From NCBI GenBank assembly GCA_016720855.1, contig JADKJU010000002.1, forward strand, positions 186,001 to 250,000: 64,000 bases of DNA, in the 5' to 3' direction. The DNA comes from Betaproteobacteria bacterium (GTDB taxonomy: Bacteria; Pseudomonadota; Gammaproteobacteria; Burkholderiales; Usitatibacteraceae). How positions within the stretch are numbered: position 1 is the first letter of the stretch; every line of letters starts with the position of its first letter. A model generated the notes under the pieces. The model had not been told where the DNA came from. It did not search any database and saw only the letters and a program-made list of their open reading frames with translations. Positions 20,251 through 29,041 of the stretch are shown piece by piece. The position numbers were made by a program, and so were the translations under genes.

Positions 20251-21141
20251 TCAGGCGGCAGCGGCGACGGTACGCCGGTGGGTCGCGAGCGTGGCGAAAT
20301 ACAGGTCCTCGAGGCTCGCCTCCACCGGCTCGAAGCCCCCGGCGGGCGCGGCGTCCGCGGCGACGTGGATCTCGGTGCGGCCGGCGCGAAGGCGGGTGGA
20401 GATCACATCCAGGCGTTTGCGCGCCTCCTCGAGGTGCGACTTGTCGATGACGCTCCTCCAGATGCGGCCCTTGAGCGCGTCGAGGAGGCGCTGCGGCTCG
20501 CCCACCTGCACGATGCGCCCGCCCACGATGATCGCCATCTGCGAGCACAGGTCCGTCACGTCGTCCACGATGTGCGTGGAGAGGATCACCACGACGTTCT
20601 CGCCGATCTCGGCGAGCAGGTTGTTGAAGCGGTTCCTTTCCTCCGGGTCGAGGCCGGCGGTCGGCTCGTCCACGATGATGAGGCGCGGATTGCCGATGAG
20701 CGCCTGCGCGATTCCGAAACGCTGGCGCATGCCCCCCGAGAAGCCCGCCACGGCCTTCTTGCGCACGTCCCAGAGGTTCACCTGCTGCAGGAGGTTATCG
20801 ACGGTGTCCCTGCGCTCGCCCTTGCGCGAGATGCCCTTCAGGATGGCCAGGTGGTCGAGCAGCTCCCGGGCCGAGACGCGCGGGTAGACGCCGAAGTCCT
20901 GCGGCAGGTAGCCCAGCGTCGCGCGTAGCCGCTCCGGTTCGCGCACGGCGTCGATGTCGCCGAAGCGGATGGTGCCCTGCGACGGCGTCTGCAGCGTCGC
21001 GATGCAGCGCATGAGCGTGGACTTGCCCGCGCCGTTGGGGCCGAGCAGGCCGAACATCCCGGTGGAGATCGTGAGCGTGGCGTCCTCGAGGGCGCGCGTC
21101 CCGTTGGGATAGACGTGGGTGACGCCTTGGAGCGTGAGCAT
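20251..21141 (-). CDS. ABC transporter ATP-binding protein, partner of the permease-peptidase
   Basis: A 296-residue ATPase of the ABC-2/drug-export type. Visible motifs are Walker A GPNGAGKST (about residues 34-42), the Q-loop in YLPQDFG, a signature FSGGMRQRFGIAQAL and Walker B LIIVDEPTAGLDP. The C-terminal extension is typical of this subfamily. A nine-codon longer start at 21168 is possible, but ATG at 21141 has GAAAGG at good spacing and starts at the conserved beta strand. It is followed within 9 bases by the fused permease, so the pair should form one complex in the inner membrane. Confidence 0.87.
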   Translation of the reverse strand: MLTLQGVTHVYPNGTRALEDATLTISTGMFGLLGPNGAGKSTLMRCIATLQTPSQGTIRFGDIDAVREPERLRATLGYLPQDFGVYPRVSARELLDHLAILKGISRKGERRDTVDNLLQQVNLWDVRKKAVAGFSGGMRQRFGIAQALIGNPRLIIVDEPTAGLDPEERNRFNNLLAEIGENVVVILSTHIVDDVTDLCSQMAIIVGGRIVQVGEPQRLLDALKGRIWRSVIDKSHLEEARKRLDVISTRLRAGRTEIHVAADAAPAGGFEPVEASLEDLYFATLATHRRTVAAAA

Positions 21142-21303
21142 GAAAGGGCCTTTCGTGGAGATCGGCATGCCGGCCGGGGGCGGGTGAGCGCCGCTGCCGG
21201 CAGTCTCGGCGAAAGGGGGCCGGGGGGCAACGTCGGCGGCATGAAACGCCGGATCGGGCGGATGGAATGCAGGCGGCGGCCCCCGGCGCGCGCTGCCCGC
21301 CCG

Positions 21304-22500
21304 TCAGCGCGGCGCCAGGACCAGGTAGAGGCCCAGCCCCAGCATCACCAGGCCCGAAAGCAGTTTCAGCAGCCGGCCTTCCTTTTCCTGCAGCCGCTTC
21401 TGGCTGAGCGTGACGACGCCGATCGAGAGCACGACGACGTCGTCCAGCATGTACACGACGTTGTACAGCACGAGGTAGCCGTAGTAGGCCCAGGGGTCGA
21501 GCTTCCTGAGCGTGAGGATGCGCGTATAGAGCGCCGGCAGTCCCGAGGTGCACAGGAGCTCGACGAGCTGCACCAGGATCGCGAGCACCACCGTCCCCGC
21601 GATCGCCAGCCACAGGCTCTGCTCGCGCATGAGCCGGCGCATGCGCGCGACGATGCCCGGCTTGGACGCCGCCGGAATGGAAAGCGTGATGCCCCGCCCG
21701 AAGGCGAAGAAGTCCTTCACGTTGATTAGCCCCGCCACCAGCGCGATCACGCCGAGGACGATCTCGGAGGCGCGCGAGATGCCGATCAGGAGGAAGAGGT
21801 TCAACCAGGCCGCCATGAAGGCGAAATAGGCGATGCCCTCGATGACCACGAACGTGCCGGCGATCGCAAGCATCCTGCGGCGGTCGCCGATCGCGGCCAG
21901 CATCGAGATCATCATGATCAGCACCCACATCGAGCACGGGTTGAAGCCGTCGAGCAGGCCGATCGCGATGGTGAACGCCGGCAGGCCCACTTCATCGATG
22001 CTGATGCGCGTGCCGATCCACGGCAGCTCGATCGAACCGGCATCGGGATCCGCCGGTGCGGCGCAGGGCGTCTGCGCTTCGATCTTGCACATTCCGTCGG
22101 GCCCGCCGTCCGGCCCCGCGGGCGGCGCCCGGGAGAGCAGCGCGCGAACGCGCGCCCCCGAGGCTTCCTCGCCCGCAAACCCGACGACGAGATCCCCACG
22201 CACGTGAAAGGCGGGAACGCCCGAGATCCTGCCGGGCGTGGCGGCCACGAGCTCCTGCAGCCGCTTCATGGCGCCCGGATCGCGGCTCACGTCGCGGACC
22301 GTCACCGTGAGGGCCGGCTGTTCCCGGCGCAGCCTCTCCACGAACCGCTCCGCATCCGCGCAATGCGGGCAGCCTTCGCGCACGAAGAGCTCCAGCTCAA
22401 GGGCCCCTGGCGCGCTCGCGGCCTGGGCGGCCGCCGACACCGGGCATGCAAGCGCCATCGACAGGACCGCAATCAGCAGGGCGGCGCCGAAGCCGCGCAT
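21304..22500 (-). CDS. thioredoxin-fold domain fused to a DsbD/CcdA-like membrane domain
   Basis: A 398-residue protein. A signal-like segment (residues 5-25) is followed by a glutaredoxin/thioredoxin-type domain with CPHC (44-47) and the cis-Pro stretch GVPAFHV. About seven membrane segments follow, including DGFNPCSMW, which resembles the cysteine-proline motif of CcdA/DsbD transmembrane electron carriers; the partner Cys may be in LLCTSGLPALY. Inference: it moves reducing power from the cytosol to the periplasm. An in-frame ATG at 22548 is also possible; I preferred 22500 because it gives a clean signal peptide, and neither has a strong ribosome binding site. Confidence 0.75.
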   Translation of the reverse strand: MRGFGAALLIAVLSMALACPVSAAAQAASAPGALELELFVREGCPHCADAERFVERLRREQPALTVTVRDVSRDPGAMKRLQELVAATPGRISGVPAFHVRGDLVVGFAGEEASGARVRALLSRAPPAGPDGGPDGMCKIEAQTPCAAPADPDAGSIELPWIGTRISIDEVGLPAFTIAIGLLDGFNPCSMWVLIMMISMLAAIGDRRRMLAIAGTFVVIEGIAYFAFMAAWLNLFLLIGISRASEIVLGVIALVAGLINVKDFFAFGRGITLSIPAASKPGIVARMRRLMREQSLWLAIAGTVVLAILVQLVELLCTSGLPALYTRILTLRKLDPWAYYGYLVLYNVVYMLDDVVVLSIGVVTLSQKRLQEKEGRLLKLLSGLVMLGLGLYLVLAPR

Positions 22501-22638
22501 GCGGTTTGCGAACGTCGATTGCGACAGGTCAAGTGAGCGATGCGGCATGGTGGGAGGATGGTCCGGTAACGGGATGCCGCCCTGCGGCGCTGCTCCCGGG
22601 ATCGAAGGCACCGCCATTGCTGCGTGCCGTCTTGCCCG

Positions 22639-25296
22639 ATGAACATTATCAACCTCCCGATCGCGGAAGTTCTGACGAGCCTCAAGACGTCGGAGCGCGG
22701 GCTGGGCGGCGGCGAGGCGGCCAGGCGCCTCGGGGAATTCGGCCACAACCGGATCGAGGAGGTGAAGGGCAGGCCGCTCTGGCTGCGCTTCCTTCGCGAG
22801 TTCACGCACTTCTTCGCGCTGATCCTCTGGGTTGCCGCCGCTCTGGCGTTCTTCGCGGAATCGAGGAGCCGCGGCCAGGGCATGTGGCAGCTGGGCGCCG
22901 CCATCCTCGCCGTGATCGCGATCAATGGCGTCTTTTCCTTCTGGCAGGAGTACCGCGCCGAACGTGCCGTCGCGGCGCTGCGGCAATTGCTGCCGCAGCA
23001 GGCCAGGGCCGTGCGCGACGGGCAACTGCAGGAGATGGACGCCGATCTCCTCGTGCCGGGCGACGTGGTCCTCCTCGAGGGGGGCGACAACGTACCCGCG
23101 GATTGCCGGCTGGTCGAGGCCTCCGGCGTGCGGGTCAACCTGTCCACGCTCACCGGGGAGCCGCTCGCCAAGGCGAGAACGGCGGAGGGGATCGCGGACG
23201 GCAGGACGCTCGAGGCGAAGAACCTGCTGCTGGCCGGCACTTCGCTGGTTTCCGGGCAGTGCCGCGCCGTGGTCTTCGCAACCGGCATGCGGACGGAATT
23301 CGGCAGGATCGCGCACCTGACGCAGACCGCGGGCGAAACGGGCTCCCCGCTGCAGCGCGAGATCGCCCGCGTCTCGAAGCTGGTCGCGGTATTCGCCTCC
23401 GTGCTGGGCCTTGTCTTCTTCGCCATCGGCACGGCCATCGGCCTGCCGTTCTGGGACAACGTCATGTTCGCCATCGGGATCATCGTGGCCAATGTCCCGG
23501 AGGGGCTGCTGCCGACCGTGACGCTTTCGCTCGCGATGGCCACCCAGCGCATGGCGAAGCGCAACGCCCTGGTTCGCCACCTGCCCTCGGTCGAGACGCT
23601 GGGATCGGCCACGGTCATCTGCAGCGACAAGACCGGCACGCTCACGCAGAACCGGATGTCCGTGAAGCAGGTCTTCACCCCCGGGATGCCGCGCCCGACG
23701 GGCGACATGACCGCGGTGGCCGGCAACACCGCGCTGCTGCGCAATGCGCGGCATTGCAACAGCCTGAAGCGTGGCCGCCGCAACGGGCACTACGGATGGC
23801 TGGGCGATCCGATGGAGGTCGCGTTCGCCGAGTTCGCCGGCACCATCCCCGACGACGCCACTGTCGTGGGCGAGATCGCCTTCGACAGCGATCGGCGCCG
23901 GATGTCGGTCGTCGTCGATCACGACGGCGAGCGCTGGCTCTATTGCAAGGGGGCGCCCGAGGGGGTCCTGCGCCTGTGCGACCGCATCGACGATCACGGG
24001 GTACCGGCGCCCCTCGACGAACCGGCACGGCGCCGCGCCACCGAGGCGCAGGACGCCATGGCCGAATGCGGGCTGCGCGTGCTCGGCTTCGCCTGCCGCA
24101 GGCTGGAGGCCGGCGAACCGCCCGAGGAAAGGAATCTCGCCTTCTCGGGGTTGATCGGGCTGCAGGATCCACCGCGCACCGACGTGCCCGAGGCCATCGC
24201 CCGCTGCCGCACGGCGGGCATCCAGGTGATCATGGTCACCGGCGACTACCCGCACACCGCGGTCGCGATCGCGCGCGAGATCGGATTGGCAAGGACTGCG
24301 TCCCCGGTGGTCGTGCTCGGCGAGACCCTGCGCAGAATGACGCCGGCGCAACTGCAGATCGCGCTCGACAGCCCCGAGATCCTGTTCACCCGCGTCACGG
24401 CCGAGCAGAAGATGCTGGTGGTCGAGGCACTCAAGGCCAAGGGACACGTGGTCGCCGTGACGGGCGACGGCGTGAACGACGCCCCCGCGCTCAGAAGCGC
24501 GCACATCGGCATCGCCATGGGGATCGCCGGCACCGATGTCGCCAAGGAAGCGGCCGACATGATCCTGCTCGACGACAACTTCGCGAGCATCGTCAATGCG
24601 ATCGAGGAAGGCCGCGCCGTCTTCGAGAACATCCGCAAGTTCCTCACCTACATCCTCACCTCGAACATCCCCGAACTCGTGCCCTACCTCGCCTTCGTGC
24701 TGTTCCGGATCCCGCTGCCGCTCACGGTCATCCAGATCCTCGCCGTGGACCTGGGCACGGACATGCTGCCGGCGCTGGCCCTGGGGGCCGAGCGGCCCCA
24801 TCACGCCCTCATGCAACGGCCCCCGCGGCCGGCGGGGGAAAGGCTGCTCACGTGGCCGCTCGCTGCGCGCGCGTACCTCTGGCTGGGCATGCTCCAGGCC
24901 GCGATCGCGATGACGGTCTTCTTCTTCGTCCTGCAACAGGGCGGCTGGGACTACGGGCAGATGCTGGGGCGCGCCGACCCCCTCTATCTACAGGCGACGA
25001 CCGCATGCCTCGCCGCGATCGTCGCGGCGCAGGTGGTGAACGTGTTCCTCTGCCGGCACCCGCGGGAATCGGCGCTTCGCTTCCGGCTGGCGGACAACCC
25101 GCTGCTGCTGCTGGGGCTCGCGGTCGAGATCGCCATGATCCTCGCGATCGTGTACACGCCAGTGGGCAACGCGGCATTCGGCACGCGGGCGCTGCCGGCG
25201 GAGCCCTGGCTCCTCATGATCGCGCTTGCGCTGGGCATGGGCGTACTGGAGGAGTTGCGCAAGCTGGGCGCCGCGCGACTCTCCGGGCGAACCTAG
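22639..25296 (+). CDS. P-type cation ATPase, P2 (Na,K-ATPase-like) group
   Basis: An 885-residue P-type ATPase. It has the actuator motif TGEP (172-175), phosphorylated Asp330 in ICSDKTGTLTQNRM, and TGDGVNDAPAL in the P domain. The M4 motif IIVANVPEGLLPTVTLSLAM, and NIPELVPYLAF with IPLPLT and DLGTDMLPALALG in M5-M6, resemble the animal Na,K-ATPase (P2C) more than SERCA-type pumps. No heavy-metal N-terminal domain is present. It should export Na+ or another cation across the inner membrane. An upstream in-frame GTG (22624) exists, but ATG 22639 is preferred. It is divergent from the DsbD-like gene, and its stop overlaps that of the chemoreceptor. Confidence 0.85.
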   Translation: MNIINLPIAEVLTSLKTSERGLGGGEAARRLGEFGHNRIEEVKGRPLWLRFLREFTHFFALILWVAAALAFFAESRSRGQGMWQLGAAILAVIAINGVFSFWQEYRAERAVAALRQLLPQQARAVRDGQLQEMDADLLVPGDVVLLEGGDNVPADCRLVEASGVRVNLSTLTGEPLAKARTAEGIADGRTLEAKNLLLAGTSLVSGQCRAVVFATGMRTEFGRIAHLTQTAGETGSPLQREIARVSKLVAVFASVLGLVFFAIGTAIGLPFWDNVMFAIGIIVANVPEGLLPTVTLSLAMATQRMAKRNALVRHLPSVETLGSATVICSDKTGTLTQNRMSVKQVFTPGMPRPTGDMTAVAGNTALLRNARHCNSLKRGRRNGHYGWLGDPMEVAFAEFAGTIPDDATVVGEIAFDSDRRRMSVVVDHDGERWLYCKGAPEGVLRLCDRIDDHGVPAPLDEPARRRATEAQDAMAECGLRVLGFACRRLEAGEPPEERNLAFSGLIGLQDPPRTDVPEAIARCRTAGIQVIMVTGDYPHTAVAIAREIGLARTASPVVVLGETLRRMTPAQLQIALDSPEILFTRVTAEQKMLVVEALKAKGHVVAVTGDGVNDAPALRSAHIGIAMGIAGTDVAKEAADMILLDDNFASIVNAIEEGRAVFENIRKFLTYILTSNIPELVPYLAFVLFRIPLPLTVIQILAVDLGTDMLPALALGAERPHHALMQRPPRPAGERLLTWPLAARAYLWLGMLQAAIAMTVFFFVLQQGGWDYGQMLGRADPLYLQATTACLAAIVAAQVVNVFLCRHPRESALRFRLADNPLLLLGLAVEIAMILAIVYTPVGNAAFGTRALPAEPWLLMIALALGMGVLEELRKLGAARLSGRT

Positions 25297-26699
25297 AAGC
25301 GCGTCCGTCCCTCGCGCAGGCCCCGCGTGACCGTGAGCGCCGGGGCCGCCGGGGCATGGCGCACGGCCCGTGATCCCGCCGGCATCCGCTCGATCTCGAC
25401 CTGGCCCCCGGCCTCCTCGTCGCCGATGCGGAATGCGCTCGCCGCCGCGACCAGCTCGTCGGCCTGGCGGCCCGTCGCGTCGGTCGCGGCCGAGAGCTGC
25501 GCCACCACGTGCGAGTAGCGCTGCGTGGCGTTGTCGAGGTGACCGACCACGGTGGCGACCTGCGAAAGCCCTGCGCTCTGCTCCCGCGAGGCGCTCGCGA
25601 TCCGGTCCATGAGGTCGCGCACCTCGCCGGTGGATTCGACGATCTCCAGCATCTTGGCGCCCGCCTCCCCGGCCTGCGCCGACGCCGACCGGATCATTTC
25701 CAGCGATTCGCCGATGACGCCCCGGATGTCGCGCGCGGCGGCGGCGCTTCGCTGCGCAAGGCTACGCACCTCGCTCGCGACGACGGCGAAGCCCCGGCCC
25801 TCCTCACCGGCCCTGGCGGCCTCGACGGCGGCGTTGAGCGCGAGGATGTTGGTCTGGAACGCGATGCCGTCGATCAGCGTGACGATTTCGGAGATGCGGC
25901 TCGAGCTTGCCTGGACCGTGGCCATCTTGCCCGCCACGTTGTCGACCATCTCGCCGCCGTCCTGGGCGAGCAGGGCGGCGGTCTGCGCGAGCTGGCTCGC
26001 CTCGCGCGCGGAGTCCGCATGGACGGAGACGCTGGCGGACATCTGTTCGGTGGCGGAGGCTGCCTCCTCGAGGGACACGGCCTGCTGCTCGGCCTCCCGG
26101 GACAGGTCCGAGTTGCCCGCGACGAGGCTTCGCGTCGCGGCGTGAACCGTGTCGGCCGACCGGCGAACGCGCGCCACGGTGCCCGCGAGGCTGTCGTTCA
26201 TCTCCCTTAACGCGGCGAGGAGCTGGCCCGTCTCGTCGCGGCTCGCCACCTCGATGCGCGTCGTGAGGTCGCCGCCCGCGATCGTTCGCACCACCTGCAT
26301 CGCGGCGAACACGGGCTTCAACACCGAGACGATGATCCAGAGGGCGAGCAGGGCGAACACGACCATCCCCGCGGTCGAAACCGCCGCAAATGCGATCGTC
26401 GCCGTGCGCTTCGCCTCGAGGACCGCGGAATCGGCGGCAGCGATCTCGCGCGCGATCCTCTCGCTCGCGGCTTGCGTCGCCCCGCTTGCAGCCACGCCGG
26501 GCACGCCCGACCGGGCTGCGTCCTCCCGCAACTGCGCCACGAGCTGATCGCGCAACCGCGAGCCGCCCTCCATCGCTTCCACTATGGCCGCGTCGCTCCA
26601 GAACATCGTGAGGGCGGTCGCGATCATCATCGCGAAACCGATCACCGCGCAGGTGATCACCTTGGTCTTGATCGTGAGGTTCGAAAGGATCGTCATCAT
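25293..26699 (-). CDS. methyl-accepting chemotaxis protein
   Basis: A 468-residue chemoreceptor. Two membrane segments (about residues 13-35 and 98-122) enclose only about 60 residues of periplasm, too short for a full ligand-binding domain. A HAMP domain follows, then the cytoplasmic signalling hairpin with the conserved tip DGIAFQTNILALNAAVEAAR. It would relay signals to CheA/CheW. No che genes are nearby. The short sensor suggests sensing of membrane state or use of a partner protein. It is convergent with the P-type ATPase gene, with overlapping stop codons. Confidence 0.87.
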   Translation of the reverse strand: MMTILSNLTIKTKVITCAVIGFAMMIATALTMFWSDAAIVEAMEGGSRLRDQLVAQLREDAARSGVPGVAASGATQAASERIAREIAAADSAVLEAKRTATIAFAAVSTAGMVVFALLALWIIVSVLKPVFAAMQVVRTIAGGDLTTRIEVASRDETGQLLAALREMNDSLAGTVARVRRSADTVHAATRSLVAGNSDLSREAEQQAVSLEEAASATEQMSASVSVHADSAREASQLAQTAALLAQDGGEMVDNVAGKMATVQASSSRISEIVTLIDGIAFQTNILALNAAVEAARAGEEGRGFAVVASEVRSLAQRSAAAARDIRGVIGESLEMIRSASAQAGEAGAKMLEIVESTGEVRDLMDRIASASREQSAGLSQVATVVGHLDNATQRYSHVVAQLSAATDATGRQADELVAAASAFRIGDEEAGGQVEIERMPAGSRAVRHAPAAPALTVTRGLREGRTRF

Positions 26700-26750
26700 G
26701 GTTGTTGCCCCGTGCTGGGCAAGGCGTTCATCGTCGTGCGCTCCCTTTTC

Positions 26751-28541
26751 CTAGCCGAGCACCGTGCCCAGCAGCCCCGCGATCCCCAGTCCCAGCGCCG
26801 CGAGCGAGTCTCCCGCGATGAGCCCGCCACCCACGAGCGACGCGGTGCTCATGTCCTCGGGCATCGCCTTGCCGTCTGCGGGCTTCTTCCTCGGGATCGA
26901 GTTGAGGAGGCTCGACAGCACGCCCCCGCCGCCGAACCAGAGCGAGGTATGCAGGTTCACGAACCCGCCGAAGGAGGAAGCGTAGGGCGACGGCAGGAAT
27001 ACCGCGTCAACCAGGAAATCCGTCGCGAAGCCCGTTCTGCCGCTGGCCACGAAGCGCTTGTAGGACGAGTTCTCCCGGATGAGCTTCCTCGCGAGCTGGA
27101 AGGCGAAGCCGATCCCCACGCCCACCCAGATCGCCGTCCGCTGGTAGGGCTTGTCGTCGGTGAGGCTGCGCAGCACGCCCACGAACTTGTAGGTCATCGC
27201 CGCGCTCCACTCCGAGGGCTGCTCGCCCGCCTTCATCACCGTCTGGTCGAGCAGGAGCACCGGGTAGGCCGTCATGAAGAGCCTGGCGAAGACGACCGCC
27301 AGGACGGCGCCCATGAGCACGCCGGCCACCTGGTAGCGGAACTGCAGCACGCGGTTGGTGCCCAGGCGCCATCCCGTGGAGCGGTCCTGCTGCATGTCGC
27401 ACGCGACGCTCGTGGAGATGAGCAGGATCATCCCGGCCATCAACCCCACCACCGGGTCCTTGAGGCCGAGAGCCGCCATCAGCACCACGCTCACCACGAA
27501 CGCCGAGGAAATCGGGTTGGAATCGCTGATGCCCTGCGAGATGCCGTTGACCATCGCGAACACGAAGACGAGCAGCACGGCGAAAGCGAGGAAGCCGACG
27601 GGCTGCCCGAGGACGAAATGGCCGGAGAGGACGACACCGACGCCCCAGAACAGCACCCACAGCACGAGGCGCGTCGTGTTCACGCGCTTCCACTCCGCCT
27701 GCGGCTCCGCGTTCCCGCGCATGCGGGTGGAAGCCTCCTTCAGCACGAGCGCGATGTCGATGATGGCCGCGCCCATGATGAGGCCCAGCGCGATGAGAAA
27801 GGCGATCTTGCGGAACGGATCCCCCGGTTGCAGCCAGCCGATCGAGACGAAGTAAGGAATCAGCGCCCAGAAGACAAGCCCGGAGGTGATGGCGGGGATG
27901 CCTATGCGCGCGCCCACGAGCATCCCGGCGCCGAGGGTGGAGGTGGAGAGCTCGATGGCGCCCAGGAGGGCGATCTTGCCCGCCGCGATTCCCCCGATGA
28001 TGCCTGCCGCGATGCCGCTGCCCAGCTTCGCCACCGATTGCCGCAGCAGCACCGGATCGGTGAGCGCGCGCAGGATGTTGGCCACGGCGAGGCCCGAGGG
28101 GTACGTGAGCCGCATCCTGTCCACGAGCATCGGCGTGTAGAGCATCCCCACGCCGACGCCGAACATGCCGATGCAGAGCATGTAGAAGACGAGCTGCCAC
28201 ACCGGCGGCTGCGCTATCCCCATCCACACCATGGCCTGGATGAGCACTCCCATGCCGCTCATGCCCGCCACGGAGGCTGCCGCCGTCTGTATGTAGTTGG
28301 CCCCATGCTTGCCTTCGGCGCCGTAGCCGTAGGTGACGGTGGAGCCGAGGATGCCCGCGAGCACCTGCCCGCCCACGAAGAAGCCGAGCGAGAAGTTCAT
28401 GTAGGAAGCCGTCACGCCGCCCAGGGGCCCCAGCACGAAGATGCCCAGCCCCAGCAGCAACGCGTGGTACTTCCAGGTGCCGACGGCGGGAAGCCAGGAC
28501 CAGCGCGGGGCGGCGGGGGCGGGAGAGGCGATCGAAATCAT
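26751..28541 (-). CDS. OPT family oligopeptide/metal-chelate transporter
   Basis: A 596-residue inner-membrane protein with about 14-16 hydrophobic segments. Family stretches include GGVTASYMNFSLGFFVGGQV near the N-terminus, RLTYPSGLAVANILRAL, and GGGLIAGDSLAALG near the C-terminus. OPT proteins are proton-driven importers of peptides, and some carry metal chelates; prokaryotic substrates are mostly unknown. It has full family length. It lies 52 bases downstream of a VanZ-like gene and just upstream of a chemoreceptor gene, all on the minus strand. Confidence 0.87.
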   Translation of the reverse strand: MISIASPAPAAPRWSWLPAVGTWKYHALLLGLGIFVLGPLGGVTASYMNFSLGFFVGGQVLAGILGSTVTYGYGAEGKHGANYIQTAAASVAGMSGMGVLIQAMVWMGIAQPPVWQLVFYMLCIGMFGVGVGMLYTPMLVDRMRLTYPSGLAVANILRALTDPVLLRQSVAKLGSGIAAGIIGGIAAGKIALLGAIELSTSTLGAGMLVGARIGIPAITSGLVFWALIPYFVSIGWLQPGDPFRKIAFLIALGLIMGAAIIDIALVLKEASTRMRGNAEPQAEWKRVNTTRLVLWVLFWGVGVVLSGHFVLGQPVGFLAFAVLLVFVFAMVNGISQGISDSNPISSAFVVSVVLMAALGLKDPVVGLMAGMILLISTSVACDMQQDRSTGWRLGTNRVLQFRYQVAGVLMGAVLAVVFARLFMTAYPVLLLDQTVMKAGEQPSEWSAAMTYKFVGVLRSLTDDKPYQRTAIWVGVGIGFAFQLARKLIRENSSYKRFVASGRTGFATDFLVDAVFLPSPYASSFGGFVNLHTSLWFGGGGVLSSLLNSIPRKKPADGKAMPEDMSTASLVGGGLIAGDSLAALGLGIAGLLGTVLG

Positions 28542-28571
28542 GGGCGCGAGTGGAGTGGGTCGCGCCCGATA

Positions 28572-28946
28572 TTAGTCCTTTGCCTTCCTGCGCAATACCG
28601 GAAAGCGCAAAAGCAGCGGCAGGCAGGCGGCGTAAAGGGCGATTCCCACCCCATCGGCCAGCACGTCGCCCAGCGAGGCGTCCCGGTAAGGAATGAAGTA
28701 CTGGATCGCCTCGATCGACAGCCCGAATCCCAGCAGCGCGAGCATCTTGGCGATCCCGAACCGGGTTGCGGGAAACGAGTAGTCGGTGAGCGCCGACAGC
28801 ACCACGAAGGCAAGCGCGTGGTTGACCTTGTCGGAAATGCGTTCGATCAGCGGATAACTGCGGTCGGTGGTGGCCAGGTGAATGACGACCGCGACCGCGA
28901 TCACGAGCAGGATCCGCGCAAGGGCGCGCAGGGTTCGGGGATTCAT
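28572..28946 (-). CDS. VanZ-like small membrane protein
   Basis: A 124-residue protein with three or four membrane segments. The family core is visible: DKVNHALAFVVLSAL, then GLSIEAIQYFIPYRDASLGDVLAD, which matches the conserved E-x-x-Q and R-x-x-x-x-x-D pattern of VanZ domains. VanZ of enterococci gives low-level teicoplanin resistance; most chromosomal homologues have unknown roles. The ATG at 28946 was chosen over an in-frame one at 28985, which would add a polar extension. It is divergent from the CoA-transferase at 29042. Confidence 0.8.
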   Translation of the reverse strand: MNPRTLRALARILLVIAVAVVIHLATTDRSYPLIERISDKVNHALAFVVLSALTDYSFPATRFGIAKMLALLGFGLSIEAIQYFIPYRDASLGDVLADGVGIALYAACLPLLLRFPVLRRKAKD

Positions 28947-29041
28947 GCCGCCAAGGGTATCAAGATGCCAGAGGCCACGCCTCACCGGTGTATCCTGCTG
29001 GCGACCGGTGCAGCGCCGGACTTCGCCTCGAGATCCGCCCC

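Noticed and set aside
22549..24936. Long minus-strand frame continuing the DsbD-like gene antisense to the P-type ATPase
   Set aside because: It is the shadow of the ATPase coding frame; only the part from 22500 down has a signal peptide and protein family features.
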